The notes below the pieces were generated by a model. The model did not search any database, was not told where the DNA came from, and was given only the letters and a program-made list of their open reading frames with translations. Positions 1 to 7,071 of a stretch of 43,728 bases of DNA are shown one piece after another (position 1 is the stretch's first letter; every line of letters begins with the position of its first letter). Source of the DNA: Candidatus Thiomargarita nelsonii (lineage in GTDB: Bacteria; Pseudomonadota; Gammaproteobacteria; Beggiatoales; Beggiatoaceae); assembly GCA_000785145.2 (NCBI GenBank), contig JSZA02000056.1, forward strand, positions 1-43,728, in the 5' to 3' direction. Position numbers and translations under genes: made by a program.

Positions 1-723
1 TGAATCAACAAAAACTTCAGTATAACCCTTATCTATGCCAATTTCCTTATTGCCACAAGCACGGTCATCAGTGTTGTCTATTGTATAATGAATTTCAACT
101 TGACCTTCACGCAAAATTAATCGAATTTGTCCCGTTATGGAGTAATTGGTTGCTACAGGAATAGCAATGCGCTTCCCTCTTTTTAAGCCAATGACTTCAA
201 TGTAATTTTTACCATTATGTGAAAAACACTTATAGCTACCAGATTCCAAGACAATTTGATTAAAAGCATGATTTTTACCCTGTTTCCTAAACGGTTGACG
301 CATGAGGCGACGCAAATATGAGTTATTGACCCAAACCGCATCATTTTTAAGCTTTTTAAATAATTCCTTACGTTTATCCTTATCATCCACATTTCTGAAA
401 ATATGACGAATGACTTTTTCTTTAGCTGCTTCTCGATTGGCTTTGACATCATCTAACGTATCTGATAAAGTAGCACGCCAAATTACTCCGCTTCGCTCCG
501 TTACTTCGTTTCTTTGTGGTAAGTTTTTGATGTGTCCCTCAGCAATCCATCCGTCACGTACAGGACGAAAACGGGCGGAAAGCCCGCTGACACTCCCAAA
601 GTTGCGCCAGACTTCGGTGCGAATCGAACCACACCGTTTAGCGATTTCGTTTAGCGCGTCGTATTTAGCTTGGTTAAGGTCATCGCTGTACGCAATTCTA
701 GTGACTTTTTTAGCTTTTTTCAT
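1..723 (-). CDS. tnpB: TnpB RNA-guided nuclease of an IS607-type element (N-terminal 241 codons, runs off the window)
   Basis: Translation from the ATG at 723 is open to base 1 and nearly identical to the second tnpB copy at 14347-15739. The first RuvC motif (GIDKGY) lies close to the left edge; the second RuvC motif, the zinc finger and the last RuvC Asp are outside the window. TnpB proteins are RNA-guided DNA nucleases encoded by IS200/605 and IS607 elements. The tnpA recombinase lies 117 bp upstream on the same strand, so this copy belongs to a two-gene element. Compared with copy 2, this copy carries about 27 extra bases near 485-511, rich in repeated CGGAG/CGAAG units and read through in frame. 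Whether the C-terminus is intact cannot be seen. Confidence 0.9.
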   Translation of the reverse strand, partial: MKKAKKVTRIAYSDDLNQAKYDALNEIAKRCGSIRTEVWRNFGSVSGLSARFRPVRDGWIAEGHIKNLPQRNEVTERSGVIWRATLSDTLDDVKANREAAKEKVIRHIFRNVDDKDKRKELFKKLKNDAVWVNNSYLRRLMRQPFRKQGKNHAFNQIVLESGSYKCFSHNGKNYIEVIGLKRGKRIAIPVATNYSITGQIRLILREGQVEIHYTIDNTDDRACGNKEIGIDKGYTEVFVDS

Positions 724-840
724 TTTGCATTATTGAACCATAAAAATACTAAACTTAAGAAACCATTTTATTTAAACACTTGACTTATTTTAGTTATTTA
801 TATTTACCTTCATTATAGTTAGTAACGTTTTTATAAACGT

Positions 841-1446
841 CTAATTATTTTCATTGGTTATTGCTTTTTTCAGATTCTTTTTGTATTTCCTTAACCCATA
901 TAAACGGCAGGAAAATGTATGAATAATTGCCATTAAATCTTCTACCATTTCTTGTTGTGGACTTAGTGATTCTTGATTGACAATAACAATCTCGCAATGG
1001 TTTTCTTTTGCCATCCATTCAAAATAATCAAAACCAAATCTACATAGCCTATCTTTATGTGCGATAAGTAATTTTCTAATTTCTCCCATCTGGATACGAT
1101 ACATAAGCGACAAAAACTTTTTACGTTTAAAGTTCATTCCCCCACCTATTTCTTGTATCCATTCATCAACAGTTATGCCTGATGATAAACAAAATTGTTC
1201 CATTGCTTCTATTTGAGATTTTAAGTCATTCTTTTGTCCTGCACTTGAAACACGACAATAAACAATTGTTTTTCTATCTTCTTCTTTAATGTTAAATAGT
1301 TTATGTATGTCTGTTTCATCATAATAACGATGATTTGATACGGTGCGTTTGGCAATTAATTTACCTGAAGCATCCCATCTTCTTAGTGTTCTAGTTGAAA
1401 CACCTACTTTATTTGCAAATTCGTGTGGACGATATTTTTGGGACAT
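841..1446 (-). CDS. tnpA: IS607-type serine recombinase TnpA
   Basis: The 201-residue protein starts with a MerR-like helix-turn-helix (about residues 4-50, including STRTLRRWDASGKL). A small serine-resolvase catalytic domain follows, with the motif YCRVSS supplying the nucleophilic serine near residues 67-68, and an LCRFGF segment further on. This N-terminal DNA-binding plus C-terminal catalytic order is typical of IS607 TnpA and the reverse of Tn3 resolvases. I start at MSQKYRP rather than the 12-residue-longer reading, because the HTH begins directly after it. The gene looks intact and sits upstream of tnpB. It would cut and rejoin DNA during transposition of the element. Confidence 0.9.
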   Translation of the reverse strand: MSQKYRPHEFANKVGVSTRTLRRWDASGKLIAKRTVSNHRYYDETDIHKLFNIKEEDRKTIVYCRVSSAGQKNDLKSQIEAMEQFCLSSGITVDEWIQEIGGGMNFKRKKFLSLMYRIQMGEIRKLLIAHKDRLCRFGFDYFEWMAKENHCEIVIVNQESLSPQQEMVEDLMAIIHTFSCRLYGLRKYKKNLKKAITNENN

Positions 1447-1494
1447 AATGTCCAATATAGGGTAACAAAGTCCAAGTTTCAAGTAGCCGTTTTA

Positions 1495-1597
1495 AAGCAC
1501 CTTCCGCTCGTCGTTTGGCGATATAGGCGCCACAGCCTAAAATTTCGTCATCAGGATGGGGGGCAAAAACAAGAATAGTTTCTTTTTTCATGAACAT
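1495..1597 (-). pseudogene. PIG-L/LmbE deacetylase, N-terminal fragment
   Basis: The first ~30 residues contain KETILVFAPHPDDEILGCG, the zinc-binding PHPDDE signature of PIG-L/LmbE-family N-deacetylases (typically 220-280 residues). Homology stops at about RRAEG, next to the IS607 tnpA gene, and the remaining codons are unrelated. The simplest reading is that the insertion sequence interrupted this gene. The rest would have to lie on the far side of the element, beyond the left edge. Confidence 0.75.
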
Positions 1598-1604
1598 ATA
1601 AAGC

Positions 1605-1765
1605 CAATGCCATTAAATTAAGGGCAACCACAAGGGATTGCCCCTACAAACCGGACAAAAAAATAAAGTGAGATCAGTTGTTTCGTTCATTACGCGGATT
1701 TCCCGCTCCTCTGGTCAGCAAAAAAACGTAGGGGCAATCCTTTATGGTTGCCCTTAATGAAATTG
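1605..1765. repeat. Palindromic MITE-like element, GGGCAACC family, copy 1
   Basis: The two ends are inverted: CAATGCCATTAA with GGGCAACCACAAGGGATTGC on the left, and the complementary GCAATCCTTTATGGTTGCCC with TTAATGAAATTG on the right. Related copies occur at 23611-23687 and 32105-32207, and half a copy near 12955. The outer CAATGCCATTAA is shared with the elements at 2048 and 31795. No target duplication is visible here. Confidence 0.8.
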
Positions 1766-1769
1766 GCGC

Positions 1770-2403
1770 AATACGCTTAAACCGTTGATACAAAGGATGT
1801 TGCTGCCAATCGCGGTGCAATAACGCGAAACGGTGTAAATCGAGCCGCTGATTATCATCGACCAATATTTCTTCCTTAAAATAGCCCTCATGTATGAAGC
1901 CGTAACGCTGCATTATTTTGAGTACTTGATGATTATGCTCTGTCACATAACAAATCAATTTGTGCAACTTAAAATGGGTAAAACTGAGCGCGATGCTGGC
2001 ATGAATTGCTTCCCAAATACATCGAGTGCCATACCCACTTATAAAACCAATGCCATTAAGTTAAGCTTTTTTGTCGGGTGGGTAGAGCTTCGCTGCACCC
2101 ACCAACTCGTTGAAATTTTTAACAATGGTGGGTTTCGCTCTACCCACCCTACAAAAAATCCTTAACTTAATGGCATTGACTTATAAAACCCGCTGAAAAT
2201 TCCGCTTTTTGGTTAAATTCATCAATACTAGATAAGCCAATGATACCGATGGGTTTCTTCTGCTGTATGACCAAAACTTCAAACTCAGTGCGGGGATTGG
2301 ACTGTGCCTGCATCGCTAAGTGTACGGCTAATTCTACCGCTGTCGGGCACAATCGCTTGAGATAGGGCTTGTAGGCTAAAAAGTTCGGATCATAACTTAG
2401 CAA
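1770..2403 (-). pseudogene. GNAT acetyltransferase (RimJ/RimL-like) interrupted by a MITE
   Basis: The N-terminal part (2403-2179) reads through EFEVLVIQQKKPIGIIGLSSI to AEFSAGFIS. The C-terminal part (2036 downwards) continues as GYGTRCIWEAIHASIALSF and ...VLKIMQRYGFIHEGYFKEE, a classic GNAT acetyl-CoA-binding and C-terminal pattern. The two halves join in frame if the 131-bp element at 2048-2178 and one 11-bp target copy are removed. The N-terminus has no good start codon in frame (only TTG near 2403), so it may be damaged as well. The second palindromic element at 1605-1765 abuts the 3' end. The substrate is unknown; the family acetylates protein N-termini or small amines. Confidence 0.85.
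2048..2178. mobile_element. 131-bp MITE with perfect 18-bp terminal inverted repeats and 11-bp target duplication
   Basis: The ends are CAATGCCATTAAGTTAAG and its exact reverse complement. Inside, GGGTGGGTAGAG...CTCTACCCACCC extends the palindrome. The element is flanked by identical ACTTATAAAAC at 2037-2047 and 2179-2189. There is no coding capacity. It interrupts a GNAT gene. Confidence 0.92.
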
Positions 2404-2590
2404 ATTTATTTTTCATAACTTATACCCTCATAAATAAGTGAACTCAATTAATTCAAGATCAGGACATGGATTAAATCACCAGCCTCAAGATGATCTTTCA
2501 GCGTAAAAACGCTCAGCAGACCAAGTTTCAAATTTATGTTAACAAAAGTTAACAATAGCACACTGACCACCACCCAACATGAGCTTTCAC

Positions 2591-3154
2591 TCACAGAGAG
2601 CTATAAGGACTGGCTTTTAAAAGCCAAGCCAAAATCTTCGCAATATTCCAAGCATCATCTACGCCTCGGTGATGAGTGCCTTCTAAGGGAATATCTAATT
2701 TTTCCAAGGCAGTTGCCATCCCCACTTCTCTTTTCCAATTTTGGGTGAGTGCTAATAGATTTTTGATATTAATGTGGCTTGTGCCAAAAGGATAGCCGAT
2801 TGTTTTTTCTTGACATTCCCGCTCGAATTGTCTTCTGTCATAGTCACCATAACTTGCCCAAGTGTATTGTTGAGATAAATATTTATTTTTCAAAACTTTA
2901 CAGGCTTCTTTAAAAGAAATGCCTTTTTTTTCAATCTCCGCTTGAGTCAGTGTCGTTAATTCGGTGCAAAATTCACTGATTTCTGAGTTGGGTTTGACAA
3001 GGAGACTATCGGTGGCAACTCTTTCTCCGCTGGCAGTGTCTAAAACACAAATCCCGATTTCTATAATTTCATTTTTTTGTCCTTGAGGGATTTTACCTTT
3101 CCAGCAGGTTGCTTCTACGTCTATGACTAAAATCTTATCTAATTGTTTGGACAT
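2591..3154 (-). CDS. DEDDh 3'-5' exonuclease, ERI-1/KapD-like
   Basis: The 187-residue protein opens with VIDVEATCW, the DEDD exonuclease motif I (D and E are metal ligands). It contains ASYGDYDRRQF in the motif II/III region and ends with THHRGVDDAWNIAKIL, the DEDDh His-x4-Asp motif. Length and layout match single-domain ERI-1/KapD-like exonucleases acting on RNA or DNA 3' ends. The ATG at 3154 (MSKQLDKI) is preferred over the longer reading, whose extra 21 codons are just the palindromic repeat at 3171-3215. It is separated from the ABC permease by that repeat and is probably transcribed separately or at the end of the mla/ABC run. Confidence 0.88.
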   Translation of the reverse strand: MSKQLDKILVIDVEATCWKGKIPQGQKNEIIEIGICVLDTASGERVATDSLLVKPNSEISEFCTELTTLTQAEIEKKGISFKEACKVLKNKYLSQQYTWASYGDYDRRQFERECQEKTIGYPFGTSHINIKNLLALTQNWKREVGMATALEKLDIPLEGTHHRGVDDAWNIAKILAWLLKASPYSSL

Positions 3155-3170
3155 TTTTTTTCCATGTAGG

Positions 3171-3215
3171 AGTCCAAGATTTATCTTGGACGGTCCAAGA
3201 TAAATCTTGGACTCC
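3171..3215. repeat. Double short palindrome, TCCAAGAT/ATCTTGGA family
   Basis: Two adjacent hairpins (TCCAAGATTTATCTTGGA and TCCAAGATAAATCTTGGA) sit in the gap between the ABC permease and the exonuclease. Single copies of the same unit occur at 5643, 13716 and 20414. A sequence variant with AAAGCTAAAGCTTT at its core is at 32031 and 36236. Confidence 0.9.
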
Positions 3216-3227
3216 AAAATAAATAAA

Positions 3228-3989
3228 TTAATGCCGAATTCTATAGCCTATGTGCAATAACCATAAACCAAACGCACTAACAATAAATAAAAATAGGCTG
3301 ACAATCATCAAACTGAGAGCAATGTTGATCTCCGATACGCCAAAAAAGCCATAACGAAATCCGTCAATCATGTAAAAAAATGGATTGTAATAAGAAGCTT
3401 TTTCCCAAAAATCGGGCAAGCTGTCTATTCGATAAAATACGCCACTTAAAAATGTCAAAGGCAAAATGAGAAAGTTCTGAAAGGCGGAAATATGATCCCA
3501 TTTTTCTGCCGATTGTGAGGCAATCAGCCCCAGTGCGCCTAAAACGGCACTGCCTAAGACAGAAAAAATAAATAATACCCATACATTGTAAATCGGCAAT
3601 TCGACAAACCACCACGTTGCTATCCACACGCCCAAGCCGACTAATAATCCTCGCAATACGGCGGCACCTACAAAAGCGAGATAAAATTCTAAACTTGATA
3701 ATGGTGGCAATAGCATAAAGACGAGACTACCTGTCATTTTCGATTGAAATAAGCTGGAGGAGCTATTGGCAAAGGCATTTTGAATAATAGACATCATAAT
3801 CAAGCCGGGTATCAGAAAGGCGGTATAGTTCACACCTTCATAGACTTCGACATGCTCTGATAGTACCGAGGCAAATACCAGTAAATATAATAATACCGTG
3901 ATGACGGGCGTAAGAATCGTTTGAACACCTACTTTTAAAAAACGCCAGACTTCTTTGCTAAATAAGGTGTATAAGCCGTACCAGTTCAT
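3228..3989 (-). CDS. yadH: ABC-2 type transporter permease (YadH-like)
   Basis: The 253-residue protein has about six hydrophobic segments (for example TPVITVLLYLLVFASVL and NFLILPLTFLSGVFYRID) and the ABC-2 motif PLTFLSGVFY...YNPFFYMIDGFRYG near the end, as in YadH-type permeases. The partner ATPase is the gene at 4709-5626. Normally the two are adjacent, but here a toxin-antitoxin pair lies between them. The ATG at 3989 (MNWYGLYTLF) is chosen; the longer frame upstream is a copy of antitoxin DNA. The substrate is unknown. In many gammaproteobacteria this exporter follows mlaB, as it does here. Confidence 0.88.
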   Translation of the reverse strand: MNWYGLYTLFSKEVWRFLKVGVQTILTPVITVLLYLLVFASVLSEHVEVYEGVNYTAFLIPGLIMMSIIQNAFANSSSSLFQSKMTGSLVFMLLPPLSSLEFYLAFVGAAVLRGLLVGLGVWIATWWFVELPIYNVWVLFIFSVLGSAVLGALGLIASQSAEKWDHISAFQNFLILPLTFLSGVFYRIDSLPDFWEKASYYNPFFYMIDGFRYGFFGVSEINIALSLMIVSLFLFIVSAFGLWLLHIGYRIRH

Positions 3990-4026
3990 GTTTGCTCCTT
4001 TGTACAATCCAATGTTGCCATAGTCA

Positions 4027-4086
4027 GCTTTATTCAAACTATCAAGTGTTTGGACAATCTGTTCTTTGAGAGATAGGTTTGCGACA
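4027..4086. repeat. 60-bp direct repeat of antitoxin DNA (partner at 4619-4678)
   Basis: This segment matches 4619-4678 with one mismatch. The partner copy encodes the SLKEQIVQTLDSLNKA part of the antitoxin gene. Together they flank most of the toxin-antitoxin pair lying between the two ABC transporter genes, so they could mark how the module arrived or could delete it by recombination. Confidence 0.9.
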
Positions 4087-4087
4087 C

Positions 4088-4432
4088 TTAAACTACTCCC
4101 AATGTGAATAGTACACAATTCTCAACTGCCGCGATGGTTTGTTGAGTAATGGCTCCAATTTTGTGTTGTAATCGTGTTTTATCCAGTGTACGCAGTTGGT
4201 GACACAAAGCAACAGAGTCACTGATAAGTCCACCTTCTCCTTTGGAAATTTGGATACACGAAGGCAACAAAGCGCGGCGCAAATTTGTCGTCAGTGGAAT
4301 AGCAAGTACCGTTGTGGTAAATTGGTTAACAGCATCGTTTTGAAAAATAAGTACTGGCCGTGTGCCAGCTTGTTCAGAACCACGAACGGGATTTAAGTCC
4401 GCTAACCAAATATCCCCTCGTTTGATTGTCAT
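4088..4432 (-). CDS. MazF/PemK-family endoribonuclease toxin
   Basis: The 114-residue protein starts MTIKRGDIWLADLNPVRGSEQ and continues GTRPVLIFQND, the signature strand-loop region of MazF/PemK/ChpB toxins, followed by TVLAIPLTTNL. MazF-family toxins cleave mRNA at short motifs and are inhibited by a small co-transcribed antitoxin. Start and antitoxin stop overlap by four bases (4429-4432, ATGA), indicating translational coupling. Length and motifs look complete, so it is probably functional. Confidence 0.88.
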   Translation of the reverse strand: MTIKRGDIWLADLNPVRGSEQAGTRPVLIFQNDAVNQFTTTVLAIPLTTNLRRALLPSCIQISKGEGGLISDSVALCHQLRTLDKTRLQHKIGAITQQTIAAVENCVLFTLGVV

Positions 4433-4692
4433 TTTGTATCCTCCTTGAGTAATCCAGCACTGTATTCATCCATTCCTTCTTCAGCAAGTTTGCGATCTTC
4501 CTCTGCAAATTCGGCATAGAGTGTGGCAAGTTTCGTTTCATCGAAAGACGGCATTATGTTGTTCAAGCGAACGCGAAATTTCAGAAATGAGAGATATTCA
4601 AAAAGTTGCTGAAGTTGCGCTTTATTCAAACTATCAAGTGTTTGGACAATCTGTTCTTTGAGAGATACGTTTGCGACAAGTTGTGTATTCAT
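4429..4692 (-). CDS. Antitoxin partner of the MazF-like toxin
   Basis: The 87-residue acidic protein (MNTQLVANVSLKEQIVQTLD...) lies directly upstream of the MazF-like toxin and overlaps it by four bases. It is not the classical MazE fold by eye. Small proteins beginning SLKEQIVQTLDSL-x-QLQQLFEYLSFLKF and ending in an acidic EEGMDEYSAGLLKED tail are plausible antitoxins in which the tail wraps the toxin. The ATG at 4692 is preferred to a longer reading that would run into the ABC ATPase stop. The assignment rests mainly on position. Confidence 0.7.
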   Translation of the reverse strand: MNTQLVANVSLKEQIVQTLDSLNKAQLQQLFEYLSFLKFRVRLNNIMPSFDETKLATLYAEFAEEDRKLAEEGMDEYSAGLLKEDTK

Positions 4693-4708
4693 TTTCGTCC
4701 TCGCTGTG

Positions 4709-5626
4709 CTAGGTACGCCTTGCACCACTAGTCAAACTCACAAAGACTTCTTCTAAGCCCGGCTCTTCAGTGTGCAAATCAACAAATTGAATATTGGCAG
4801 CGCGTAAACTATCTAAGATGGCACCGATTTGATCATTATCACGATGCAAGCGTAAAACTAATTCACTTTTTACAAAAGATTGCACTTTGTCTTGCAAAGC
4901 ACTCGGTAAAATCACATCAGGATTGCTAAGACTAAGGCGTAATAAACGGTAAGGGTAACGCGCTAATAAGGCGTTTTTAGTGTCGAGGGCAATTAATTGT
5001 CCGTGATTTAAAATGGCAATTTGATCACAGAGACTTTCGGCTTCTTCGAGATAATGCGTCGTCAAGATAATCGTGTGACCGTTTTTATGCAACTGCTTGG
5101 TAAATGACCATAATGCTTGGCGTAATTCGACATCTACCCCCGCCGTGGGCTCATCTAGCACGACAACAGGCGGTTTATGTACAAGGGCTTGGGCAATCAA
5201 TACCCGCCGCTTCATGCCGCCAGAGAGTTGTTGCGAATTGGTATTCGCTTTATCGCTGAGGCTGAGCGTCTCTAGTAATTCGTCGAGCCAGGCTTGATTT
5301 TCTCGCCCATGTCCAAAATAGCCTGATTGTAGTCGGAGTATTTCTCTGACAGTGAAAAACGGATCAATAGCTAATTCTTGGGGAACAACTCCCAAAGCCT
5401 GTCGTGCCTGTCGCCACTGATGGCGTACATCATAACCCAAAATACGCACATTGCCTTGGGTGGCGCGGACTAATCCTGCCATGATATTGATTAAAGTGGA
5501 TTTTCCAGCTCCATTCGGTCCAAGTAAACCAAAAAAACTGCCTTTGGGTATTTCAAAATCGACACCACGGAGGGCTTGTAAATTGCCATAGTGCTTATGC
5601 ACTTTTGAGAAGTTAACAGCAACCAT
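4709..5626 (-). CDS. yadG: ABC transporter ATPase (YadG-like)
   Basis: The 305-residue protein has Walker A GPNGAGKST near residues 37-45, the signature LSGGMKRR near 138-145, Walker B VVVLDEPTAGVD and the H-loop TTHYLEEAE. That is the complete motif set of a YadG/CcmA-type ABC-2 ATPase. It would drive the permease at 3228-3989. mlaB lies upstream, separated by one palindromic repeat at 5643-5665. The toxin-antitoxin pair now separates it from its permease partner, although all are on the same strand and could share a transcript. Confidence 0.92.
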   Translation of the reverse strand: MVAVNFSKVHKHYGNLQALRGVDFEIPKGSFFGLLGPNGAGKSTLINIMAGLVRATQGNVRILGYDVRHQWRQARQALGVVPQELAIDPFFTVREILRLQSGYFGHGRENQAWLDELLETLSLSDKANTNSQQLSGGMKRRVLIAQALVHKPPVVVLDEPTAGVDVELRQALWSFTKQLHKNGHTIILTTHYLEEAESLCDQIAILNHGQLIALDTKNALLARYPYRLLRLSLSNPDVILPSALQDKVQSFVKSELVLRLHRDNDQIGAILDSLRAANIQFVDLHTEEPGLEEVFVSLTSGARRT

Positions 5627-5642
5627 AAGGTTTTAGGGAGGC

Positions 5643-5665
5643 GTCCAAGATAAATCTTGGACTCC
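5643..5665. repeat. Short palindrome TCCAAGATAAATCTTGGA
   Basis: Single hairpin unit of the family described at 3171, in the mlaB-ABC ATPase gap. Confidence 0.9.
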
Positions 5666-5678
5666 AAAATAAGTTTTG

Positions 5679-5942
5679 TTATGAAGAAAGCATATCTTGC
5701 ACACCGCAGACGGTAGCAAGATTGAGCATTTGGGCAGGCATATTGCGAAAAGTGATAGGTGCCTCGGAGCGACGCCATTCAATCAATAAGGCTAATCCTG
5801 CACTATCGGTACGGGTAACGTCACATAAGTCCACCACTTTGGGAGGTTGGGTAAATTCAGTTGATAATGCGCCAACAGTGGCAAAGTTTAACTCTCCCGA
5901 CACCCGCCAAGTGTTGGCATCTTCCACAATAATTTGGCTCAC
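5679..5942 (-). CDS. mlaB: MlaB-like STAS domain protein
   Basis: The 87-residue single STAS domain contains VVDLCDVTRTDSAGLALLIEWRR, with the DSAGLALL loop typical of MlaB. MlaB binds the MlaF ATPase and stabilises the MlaFEDB retrograde phospholipid transporter of the inner membrane. The start is GTG, overlapping the mlaC stop as GTGA (5939-5942), so the two genes are translationally coupled. mlaF and mlaE are not present here. Confidence 0.88.
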   Translation of the reverse strand: MSQIIVEDANTWRVSGELNFATVGALSTEFTQPPKVVDLCDVTRTDSAGLALLIEWRRSEAPITFRNMPAQMLNLATVCGVQDMLSS

Positions 5943-6550
5943 GATTTTTTCCGATTTTGTTTTTTGATTTTGTTAATCAAGCCGTTGATGCCTTTGGTTC
6001 TAACATCGTTTTTAAACTCATTACGATAAGTGGTTACCAAACTGACACCGCCAACGCTGACATTGTACACCTTCCATTTGCCCTTTTTAGGATACATGGC
6101 ATAATCAACATTAACGGGTCGTTTCCCGCTCAGTTTCACATGGGTTTTCAGGATGATGCAATCTGAGCAACCTCTTCTTCTCACATTTATAGGTTTCTCG
6201 TAGGATACCGATACCTTAATATCGGTTTTCGCCCTTTTTACCAAAGCGGTTGTGTAAGTGCGTACTAACAAAGCCCGAAATTCTATGACAAAGCGTTTCT
6301 TTTGTTCACGCGTAGCCTTTCGCCAATTTCTCCCCAGTACCAGTTTCGACATTTTAACGAAATCAAAAAGGGGTAATACCACCTTATCAACCAATTTATA
6401 GGCTTGACTGGGATCAGCTTTGAAGGTTTTCAAGCCTTCATTGATGGAGTCCTCGATCAAGGCTTTTGCCTCACCATAATCCGCCGCCCAGGCGTTAAGC
6501 GTCCCTGCCATCAACAGGGCAATCATTGTCAATCGAATGAATTGTCTCAT
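5939..6550 (-). CDS. mlaC: MlaC periplasmic phospholipid-binding protein
   Basis: The 203-residue protein has a cleavable signal peptide (about residues 1-22, ending LNAWA-AD). It then follows the MlaC pattern: a helical N-terminal half with FDFVKMSKLVLGRNWRKAT and a C-terminal half with VDYAMYPKKGKWKVYNVSVGGVSLVTTYR. MlaC ferries phospholipids across the periplasm between the outer-membrane MlaA complex and MlaFEDB. It lies between mlaD (25 bp upstream) and mlaB (overlapping), as in the usual mlaFEDCB order. Complete in length. Confidence 0.93.
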   Translation of the reverse strand: MRQFIRLTMIALLMAGTLNAWAADYGEAKALIEDSINEGLKTFKADPSQAYKLVDKVVLPLFDFVKMSKLVLGRNWRKATREQKKRFVIEFRALLVRTYTTALVKRAKTDIKVSVSYEKPINVRRRGCSDCIILKTHVKLSGKRPVNVDYAMYPKKGKWKVYNVSVGGVSLVTTYRNEFKNDVRTKGINGLINKIKKQNRKKS

Positions 6551-6575
6551 TAAGGTTTTCCTCTTGAGTTAAGTG

Positions 6576-7052
6576 TCACTCTGTGCTATTGGTTGCCATA
6601 CTATACAATAACTGTCCAATTAATTTTTCCAAAATCACGGCTGATTGTGCGAGTCCTGGGTCTAATTGATTGTTATTCTCCAAATAGATATCTTCCGCGC
6701 CCGCTTCTAAACCAATATATTGCTCACCGAGCAATCCTGCCGTCAAAATACTGGCGGATGTGTCTATCGGGATTTTACGATATTGGGGCTCAATGTGCAG
6801 AGTGGCAACGGCTTGATAGGTTTCGTCATCAAAACGAATATTAGCCACTCTACCGATACGCACGCCACCCATTTTCACAGCCGATTTGACTTTCAAACCA
6901 CCAATATTGTCAAATTTGGCTATCACAGAATAGCCTTCTTTAGCGAATACATTGCCTAGATGACTGACTTTCATTGATAACATTAATAAGGCGGCAAAGC
7001 CTAAGGCTATAAAGATACCGACCCAAATTTCTACAGTTCTTCTTGATTGCAT
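6576..7052 (-). CDS. mlaD: MlaD, MCE-domain phospholipid transporter subunit
   Basis: The 158-residue protein has one N-terminal transmembrane helix (VGIFIALGFAALLMLSMKV) followed by a single MCE domain (VIAKFDNIGGLKVKSAVKMGGVRIGRV...LGEQYIGLEAG), the layout of MlaD. MlaD forms the hexameric periplasmic ring on the MlaFE transporter. The ATG at 7052 (MQSRRTVEIWVG) gives the canonical N-terminus; the longer reading overlaps the aldo/keto reductase. The usual upstream mlaF and mlaE are replaced by an aldo/keto reductase gene 19 bp away, so the operon has been split. Confidence 0.93.
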   Translation of the reverse strand: MQSRRTVEIWVGIFIALGFAALLMLSMKVSHLGNVFAKEGYSVIAKFDNIGGLKVKSAVKMGGVRIGRVANIRFDDETYQAVATLHIEPQYRKIPIDTSASILTAGLLGEQYIGLEAGAEDIYLENNNQLDPGLAQSAVILEKLIGQLLYSMATNSTE

Positions 7053-7071
7053 ATTACCGAGTCTTCGATTA

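Larger units (their letters stand above)
1..1490 (-). mobile_element. IS607-family insertion sequence (partial, truncated by window edge)
   Basis: A MerR-headed serine recombinase (tnpA) followed by tnpB on the same strand is the defining gene pair of IS607. The upstream end lies somewhere between the tnpA start (1446) and about 1490, where the reading frame of a PIG-L/LmbE-type deacetylase is abruptly lost. That places the insertion inside that gene. The exact boundary is uncertain because IS607 elements have no inverted repeats and leave no clear duplication. Confidence 0.75.

Noticed and set aside
410..736. Plus-strand open frame opposite tnpB
   Set aside because: It is the antisense of tnpB copy 1, whose minus-strand translation matches a known family throughout.
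3364..3627. Minus-strand frame inside the ABC permease
   Set aside because: Alternate frame of a well-supported gene, with no recognisable features.
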